A stretch of 58,692 nt of DNA, from assembly GCA_947471985.1 (NCBI GenBank), contig CANIZL010000031.1, positions 1 through 58,692 of the forward strand, read 5' to 3'. This stretch comes from Verrucomicrobiota bacterium. GTDB taxonomy: Bacteria > Verrucomicrobiota > Verrucomicrobiia > Limisphaerales > UBA9464. The notes beneath the pieces are model-generated. The model was given only the letters and a program-made list of their open reading frames with translations. It had not been told where the DNA came from and searched no databases. Made by a program: the position numbers and the translations under genes. This document shows, one piece after another, positions 56,401 to 58,692 of this stretch. Every line of letters starts with the position of its first letter. The stretch's first letter is position 1.

Positions 56401-58366
56401 CTTCGACGCCAATGCGAATAGCATTCAGGACGGCAGCGATTATGGCATCGCCGGCGTGACGGTGGCCTTGATCCGGGACGTCAATGGCAACGGGGTGTTT
56501 GATGCCGGGGACGGGATCATCGCCACGACGACCACGGACGCCAGTGGCGCCTACCTCTTCACGGGGGTGTCGACGACCGACGGCGTGGGCACGGACGACT
56601 ACCTGGTGTGGGTCAACGATACGGCCCACGTGCTGGGCGGCTTGACGCCGACGGTGGATGCGGACACCACCAACCCGACGACGGGCTTCGTCACGGGCTA
56701 CGGCATCAGTAAGGTGGCCAATCTGGCGGGCACGGTCCTGACGCAGGACTTTGGGTACACGGCGGCGGGCCAGACCCCGACGACGGGCCTGATCGGCGAC
56801 ACGATCTATCTGGATCAAAACGGCAATGGCCAGCAGGGTCCGGGCGAAAGTGGTCTGGAAGGCGTAACGGTGGAACTGTACGACGCGGCGGGCACGGTGC
56901 TGCTGGCGACGACGCTGACCGACGAGAACGGCCACTACTACTTCCCGGGCCTGAGCGCCGGTACGTACACGGTGAAGGTGTTAACGGTGAGCCTGCCCGG
57001 TAATGGTACGGGTCTGGTGAACACGGATGACCCGGGCGTGGCGGGCAACCCGGACACGGGCAACAGCCAGTCGACGGTGGTGCTGAGTGCCGGGGAAATC
57101 AATCTGGCGCAGGACTTCGGATACCATGCGACGGTGCCGAACACGATTGCCGGCACGGTCTGGAATGATCCGAACGCGGACGGCCTGCTGACGGAGCCGG
57201 GCGTCTACGGCGGTGTGACCGTGGTGTTGAAGGACGGGAACGGGAACATCGTGGCCACGACGGTCACGGATGGCTCGGGCAATTACGTCTTCACCGGTTT
57301 GCCGGATGGAACGTACACGGTGGACGTGACGGATGTGGCCAACGTGTTGAATGGCCTGTGGCACTCGCTGGGTACAGCGGGCTTGGATAACCACAGCCAG
57401 ACCGACGTGTACACGGTGGCCGTCAGCGGCGGCAACACGTACCCGGCGGACTTCGGATACTACGGGGCGCCGTCCGTGCTGAGCGACTTTGTCTGGAATG
57501 ACAACGGCGTGGGTGGCGGAACGGCGGCCAACGGTATCCAGGACGGTACGGAGCCCGGCATCCCGGGTGTCCAGGTGCGCCTGCTTATCACCTGGCCCGA
57601 TACAACGCAGACGCTCATTCAGACGACGACCGATGCGAGCGGGCTCTACCGCTTCGGGAACCTGCTGCTGGACGAGAATCTGACGGGTACGACGTACCGG
57701 ATCAGTGTTCCGATCCTGCCCGGGACGGCGAGCCCGACGGGTAACGGTACTCCGGAGACTGACTCAGGTGATCCGGCGGGAACGCTAGCGACGGTGCTGA
57801 AGGGCGCGACGAATCCGACGTATGACTTCGGGTTCTCCGGGCTGCCGCCGACGGCGATCCGGTTGGCGTACCTGCAAGGGTGGTCACTGAACGGCCGGGT
57901 GACGGTGGAATGGGAGACCGTGACCGAGCTGGATACGGCCGGGTTCGATCTGTACCGGTTGGGTGCCAACGGAACCTGGGTGCGGGTGAATCGGGACCTG
58001 ATCCCGGCCCTGAACCTGGAAGGAGGCGGAGTGTACCGACTACAGGACGAGGACCTGCCGATACCGTCCACGCAGAGCTACCAATTGGTGGAACTGGAGA
58101 CGACCGGAAAAGTGAACACGTATGGACCGTTTGAAGTGCGGGTCCAGGCGGCAGCCACCGGGCAGGGTGTGCGGGTGGTGAAGGGGGCCGTGGAAGTCCG
58201 CTTCCTCGGCACACCGGACGCCGAGTACGAGATCGAAGTCACCGACGACCTGCAAGCGGGACGCTGGCAGGTGGTGGGACGGGCCCGCGCGGATGCGGCG
58301 GGCGGGATGGGTTATCAGGAAACCGGGAGTGGCCCGATGCGCTTCTATCGTGCGCTGCAACGCTGA
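44429..58366 (+). CDS. Giant exported SdrD_B/DUF11 repeat protein
   Basis: 4,645 residues. A signal peptide (basic MRLKRFGFGNG, then FIGTLVVLLSLVGITGQAHN) leads into a unique N-terminal region to about residue 435 (GGYQTFYVPPGVKVHSAAYV, DHIWRYFDPTVVF). Two DUF11-like domains (about residues 437-675) follow, then three SdrD_B domains (IGDTVFRDWNGNGTQDAGD type, from residue 682). Next come a linker, a DNRLRE-like domain (about 1261-1430, LVRWNLSTVSG, FGITLVGASGG), a further DUF11-like part and seven SdrD_B domains. A tandem 11-repeat array (2432-3741) and six more SdrD_B domains follow. The C-terminal tail (LNGRVTVEWETVTELDTAGF) has no LPXTG or PEP-CTERM anchor. SdrD_B domains bind Ca through D-N-N-D loops. 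It is probably secreted or surface-located; adhesion is inference. AAGG lies just before the ATG. Confidence 0.93.
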   Translation: MRLKRFGFGNGLLSGLLHRFIGTLVVLLSLVGITGQAHNLDTRATSIHFGSDFLQTMATRAGLGQPLVQVGDKFWVVIKTVPGPGTETGVGGYQTFYVPPGVKVHSAAYVQQVPTSVDPRGFVEISMKGQSPIAIGDGPIGAKTDANLIGLTLPGVNGLGFNNAPVDAAGKHRGTIAGVYADTGIFYSDDSRTAFYTYKSPSSGIEPGGTEPLLKNNSGDTVGEYDAANVVAPEILGVTTLWDAYQEIGYGSAGLPEISVVDPGDQRGNAPWGLASAVAGPQSGYAWEFDYAAYKSTVGTKLAKVQAAVKIGPWKRVKYPGSQISKDQPGLISAALGYAGVDASTLGLDLNDPGTTLERQSNGTGVNAIRFAIGQLQINRQESSAVQIEIVQPISATCYRIYGDAFGGDAGGTSNGKDHIWRYFDPTVVFLEPCVQLQKLASKAVVAPGESFSYQLVFANNGTVAIPNVVLQDVLPSGISYVSAVPAPSTVASQTLTWNVGTVAPNSLVTITLNVKATGVGTLCNTLTVNSNGNLLSTADECTEVVVKPLLVKKKTVAQTSVAPGALVDYTITVDNIGTGSAGVPLVVTDYLPAGFTYASLTSATLNGASYTPTVGGTASQPTFTVGLGLQAGKQLVINFKALVGASVAPGTYCNSVELAHDGIREGPVPEACLTVGGGQIGDTVFRDWNGNGTQDAGDEGLPGVTVTLTKPDLSTVTAVTDANGKYLFTGLNAGNYTVAVPSPGASGVPTGYTLTADPDGAPLNLSYAKTLALNEQFLGADWGYQPGGTGVIGDQVFNDLNGDGIFNGFDAGINNVTLNLYEDTNGNGAIDAGDQLIKTTTTSGGLYSFTGLATGLNYIVDADEGDADLTSFFSPNAFVTTTPALRSVLNLVGTVNTADFGYRANLPSSIGDTVFKDLNSNNVYDSGVDEVLPNVTVTLYRDSNADGTADGPALATRSSDTSGQYLFTGLAPDTYLVTVDTADPELPSGLLVSIGRYIVPLPSNTSILTADFPFRPVLSKTGPATAIPGNNISYALNVNYDGNLALQNAKVCDEPPTGTTFVSADNGGVPNTNVAADLTTADYTLNTGTVDWANGWAETGDDANAATGNIFIDEANTRLSFKTKNDTIMELKRRVDLSGGVTYAKLTVVVDSNGLDNATTTKVEVEANNGGGWVSLGTFKLNTPTVASLPATFTYDLVQALGTVTATTDIRLRNNSTTANKIITFTDFRVDYVKPATAVCWDLGSVVAGSPSSATEGGTTTILGDVDAEVTDDAMVDQDNATSKFGAGNDLKVKADAKKAKQSLVRWNLSTVSGTVQSVEMKFFQLGKNTGTAAIQKNTSTWAQGTVTWNTRPGTTGISVGTVTGNTTKNHYDTNSAVGTSMVAMVQDWVTTSGNNFGITLVGASGGELDFASVEKGSGNPILTVVTGGTGNYRNALAVSPTVANVGDTITITMSLTNTTAAAVTSVAGPANLVVNNLGGAGASATKQTGPSPAGTVTVAAGGSQVFTYTYQVTGPLTAPDQLTFTGTPTSTGSKFIAATSGGTLIAPALGMTVKVNNPNSLNVLDNTGTLVSDEITVPSNPVQTALSGSIGDTVYADVDGSGTQNGSEVGIPNVRVFIDQNANGTFDVGEPNDVTDALGKYRIFGLTAATYTVIVDTTTTPAGYVPTTATSLSRTLPLASSQIDDADYGLRPPAPTPSSIGDTVWIDTNENGVVDPGEVGIANVDVRLYRDTNNNNVIDGGDQLLLTTSTDANGNYVFNGLYIDNYIVDVVETDPQFPGGLGLVTGGNPTITSPPANGVHAVDITSNGSTVTIADFGYNYTGVIGDFVWYDTNANGLQDETGCSGAPCPVPNATVVLVSDTNGNGSAEPGEPAIATYTTCDGTAEYPCSGGALPGQYQFSKLPPGNYVVQVSEQEIPLPGHGVTGKMILTTGGDRAVVLSPGSMSVLTADFGLAAGALLEGHVFHDVNHSSLLDGGDILLPNVTVNLYSATGNTILQTTTTDAAGEYRFIVAAGDYRIEYVTNDTDIPLPIRAPSGESTTPLTYTMTAVAGQEYGGFDFGRDNSGSIGDTIYADLNGDHSQTGGEPGLPSVTVELYSDLNNNNTVDGLDALLDTQITDASGHYLFVGLADGNYVVNVNTTTVPSGYNLSPTGVPTTESTAGSSTAGATVSGGGATLDRDFGYQPTAPTFSVSGNVWHDNGQGGGIAGDGFKNGGETNLPTVKVTLSVDADGAGGNPPILYTVFTDASGNYLLNGVPGTALVVITVDPTTLPNASFVQTGDPDALKDNQNTFTMASANVTGKNFGYRSVLASIAGTVVRNANGNGLAELGEIPVSGIAVTLRYAGLDGILNTGDDTTTPATTDGSGDYSFTGLIPGFYEITKVNPTGYYSLADRDGGNPDSITLTIGPGNGATGVGDNKVDQDFELSMGQISGTVYKDTNNDDVGDVGLAGVTVTLYTDPNGDGDPTDGAVYGVPTTTALNGTYSFNAIPAGTYVVVETDPSGYLSVADTDSTTDSPLLPADATNGSGTDNRIPVNLAAGETDSGNDFVDEQLGTISGTVKQDNNNDDLGDAALVGVTVTLYTDPNGDGNPADGVVYGVPTTTDGTGAYSFSGVVPGTYVVVETDPVGYQSVTDGDSTVDSPLNPVDATNGSGTDNRIPVNLAAGETDSGNDFVDEQYGAISGHVFKDTDNNNTGDAPFAGVTLTLLNSDGTVYDNSPAPGIQSLTQITDGTGSYTFNNVPPGSYRVSETQPVGYASVSDHDGGNLDVIGDVSLIVVTAGNTNANNDFVEEQTGIISGTVYADTNNDNGGDVGLDGVTVELFADTDNDGAPNGAALQTTTTAGGGLYSFSGVVPGAYVVVETDPVGYQSVADGDSTVDSPLNPADLANNSGTDNRIPVNLATGETDSGNDFVDEQLGSISGKVWADTDNDNVGNVGLDGVTVKLFADTDNNGIPDGAALQTTTTAGGGLYSFTGVAPGNYVVVETDPSGYQSVADGDATTPGDDLTNTSQTDNQIPVGITAGESDTGNDFVDEQTGTISGTVYKDTNNDNAGDLGLDGVTVELFADSDNNGIPDGAVLQTTTTAGGGLYSFTGVAPGNYVVVETDLSGYQSVADGDSTTPGDDLTNTSQTDNQIPVGITAGESDTGNDFVDEQLSGISGFVLADTNNDDTGDVGIPGVTLTLLNGDGSVYDSDPAVGIQALTATTDGAGSYSFSGIPPGSYRVSETQPAGYSSVSDKDGGNLDEVGDVTVIVLVAGVPNSGNNFVEELNSSISGTVYKDTNNDDAGDVGLDGVTVELFADTDGNGTPDGAALRTTTTAGGGLYSFNAVPPGTYVVVETDLSGYQSVADTDSTVDSPLNPADATNSSGTDNRIPVNLATGETDSGNDFVDEQLGAITGHVFKDTDNNNSGDAPLVGVTLTLLNSDGTVYDGDPGAGGVQTVTATTDGTGSYSFLNLPPGSYRVSETQPVGYASVSDHDGGNLDVIGDVTLIVVTAGDTNANNDFVEEQTGSISGTVYADTDNNNSGDTALPGVTLTLLNSDGTAYDGSPNTPGLQSVTTTTDGSGNYTFSNLPPGSYRVGETQPSGYTSVSDKDGGNLDQIGDITLIAVTAGAENTGNNFVEKQLGGISGFVLADLNNDDVGEAGIPGVTLTLLNGDGTVYDSDPAIGVQPLTTTTDGTGAYSFTGIPPGSYRVSETQPAGYTSVSDTDGGNLDVIGDVSPVVLAAGATSSGNNFVEEQPASIGDYVWLDENSNGVQDAGEAGIGNVRVELYAANGTTLLATTFTDSNGGYLFVNVAPGSYVVKVATAGTGALATGLAANPTYDFDGIGSAHTAAVTVSAGQEFVAADFGYNWSTSTEVGNNTGTGAIGDRLWVDTNGNGVQDPGEPGLGGIPVTLYWDSDGDGVIDAVKATTTTSVDGGYIFDGLPAGIYTVAVNGGTTPAGYTQTGDPDATVDNKTTAPVVLAPGDVYVNADFGYQPTGNYASIGDWVYFDANANSIQDGSDYGIAGVTVALIRDVNGNGVFDAGDGIIATTTTDASGAYLFTGVSTTDGVGTDDYLVWVNDTAHVLGGLTPTVDADTTNPTTGFVTGYGISKVANLAGTVLTQDFGYTAAGQTPTTGLIGDTIYLDQNGNGQQGPGESGLEGVTVELYDAAGTVLLATTLTDENGHYYFPGLSAGTYTVKVLTVSLPGNGTGLVNTDDPGVAGNPDTGNSQSTVVLSAGEINLAQDFGYHATVPNTIAGTVWNDPNADGLLTEPGVYGGVTVVLKDGNGNIVATTVTDGSGNYVFTGLPDGTYTVDVTDVANVLNGLWHSLGTAGLDNHSQTDVYTVAVSGGNTYPADFGYYGAPSVLSDFVWNDNGVGGGTAANGIQDGTEPGIPGVQVRLLITWPDTTQTLIQTTTDASGLYRFGNLLLDENLTGTTYRISVPILPGTASPTGNGTPETDSGDPAGTLATVLKGATNPTYDFGFSGLPPTAIRLAYLQGWSLNGRVTVEWETVTELDTAGFDLYRLGANGTWVRVNRDLIPALNLEGGGVYRLQDEDLPIPSTQSYQLVELETTGKVNTYGPFEVRVQAAATGQGVRVVKGAVEVRFLGTPDAEYEIEVTDDLQAGRWQVVGRARADAAGGMGYQETGSGPMRFYRALQR
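51722..55654 (+). repeat. Eleven-unit tandem coding repeat in the giant gene
   Basis: Units begin (at the Ile of ISG/ITG) at 51722, 52097, 52472, 52817, 53186, 53543, 53900, 54245, 54614, 54962 and 55310. Unit sizes are 375, 375, 345, 369, 357, 357, 345, 369, 348, 348 and 345 bases. Two protein types alternate irregularly. Type A carries YVVVETD..GYQSV and type B carries YRVSETQP.GY.SVSD.DGGNLD; the order is A A B A A A B A B B B. Long stretches are almost identical in DNA, notably the second halves of units 5 and 6 (about 53340-53530 and 53700-53890), which shows recent duplication or gene conversion. Confidence 0.95.
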
Positions 58367-58400
58367 ACCGGAAACGCAACCTCAAACAGGAACAAGCGCA

Positions 58401-58692
58401 ATGAAGACTTCGAAGAACAACGGTAAGCAGATGGGGTACGTGCTGGCTCTCGGGCTGGTGACGATGGCGGGTGTGCGGGCGGCGGATCCGGTGACGCCGT
58501 CGACGGTGGTGCAGAACTTCACGTACACGACGGCCTTTGAGGCGTCGCCGTTGGCGGCGTTGCCGACAATTGATAAGACGTGGAACATCCAGAGTTACGC
58601 CGGGCTGCCGCAGGAGTTGGTGGCGGTGAAGCTGGAGATCACGACGCAGGTGCGGTACCTGGGGACGCTGATATCGCTGGTGGAAAGCAAGG
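58401..58692 (+). CDS. Exported protein, choice-of-anchor E-like (3' end outside window)
   Basis: The ATG at 58401 lies 34 bases after the giant gene, with AGGA (58388-58391) at a good distance. The 97 visible codons give a signal peptide (MKTSKNNGKQMGYVLALGLVTMAGVRAAD) and then FEASPLAALPTIDKTWNIQS, LVAVKLEITTQVRYLGTLIS. This start, with a two-word aromatic/Pro phrase and a strand LxxVxLxITTxV, resembles the choice-of-anchor E domain seen in surface proteins. It is probably made with the giant protein. Its codon choice (many GTG, ACG, GCG) matches the repeat array rather than the 5' half of the giant gene. Confidence 0.65.
   Translation, partial: MKTSKNNGKQMGYVLALGLVTMAGVRAADPVTPSTVVQNFTYTTAFEASPLAALPTIDKTWNIQSYAGLPQELVAVKLEITTQVRYLGTLISLVESK

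Overview
The window comes from a GC-rich bacterium that is most likely a member of the Verrucomicrobiota (PVC superphylum). The evidence is family content: two PVC-type cytochrome c/beta-propeller dehydrogenases, a PSD1-type cytochrome next to a DUF1501 protein, a BBP2-like outer-membrane barrel, an EF-Tu with an atypical switch I, and an exported multi-domain SdrD_B/DUF11 protein. The phylum call is inference from sequence character; no phylogeny was run.

Layout. 1-7.9 kb is an accessory stretch: an MFS permease (cut by the window edge), a small membrane protein, a DUF1844 protein whose 5' end carries a 78-bp tandem duplication, a large haem-binding dehydrogenase, a halogenase-like flavoprotein and a CoA-binding protein. 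8.1-21.1 kb is the core gene-expression cluster, all on the plus strand: tRNA-Thr, tuf, tRNA-Trp, tRNA-Ser, secE, nusG, rplK, rplA, rplJ, rplL, rpoB, rpoC. It has intrinsic terminators after rplL and after rpoC. Next come a membrane-anchored coiled-coil protein with two helix-hairpin-helix modules and a small membrane protein (21.3-23.9 kb). On the minus strand lies dnaK-groES-groEL (28.0-24.0 kb). Plus-strand PSD1 and DUF1501 genes (28.3-32.9 kb) form one translationally coupled pair. Then comes a minus-strand phosphate operon, pstC-pstA-pstB-phoU (36.6-32.9 kb), without an adjacent pstS. Divergent from it is a porin-like barrel gene (37.0-38.2 kb). A second PVC dehydrogenase, a small exported protein, a UVR-motif protein and a TraB/GumN-like lipoprotein follow.

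44.4-58.4 kb is one gene for a 4,645-residue exported protein. It has a unique N-terminal region, DUF11-like domains, a DNRLRE-like domain and about 27 SdrD_B-like beta-sandwich repeats. Eleven of these form a tandem, recently homogenised array. The gene has an unusually AT-rich upstream region full of palindromes. It is followed after 34 bp by the start of a second exported protein that resembles the choice-of-anchor E family.

How they work together: the core cluster supplies translation elongation (EF-Tu and three tRNAs), secretion (SecE), transcription (RpoB, RpoC, NusG) and the ribosomal stalk (L1, L10, L11, L7/L12). The chaperone cluster handles folding. The Pst genes with the nearby porin suggest a phosphate acquisition locus, although the binding protein must be encoded elsewhere. 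The cytochrome-bearing exported proteins and the giant protein act at or outside the inner membrane. No CRISPR array, insertion sequence, prophage or rRNA gene was seen.
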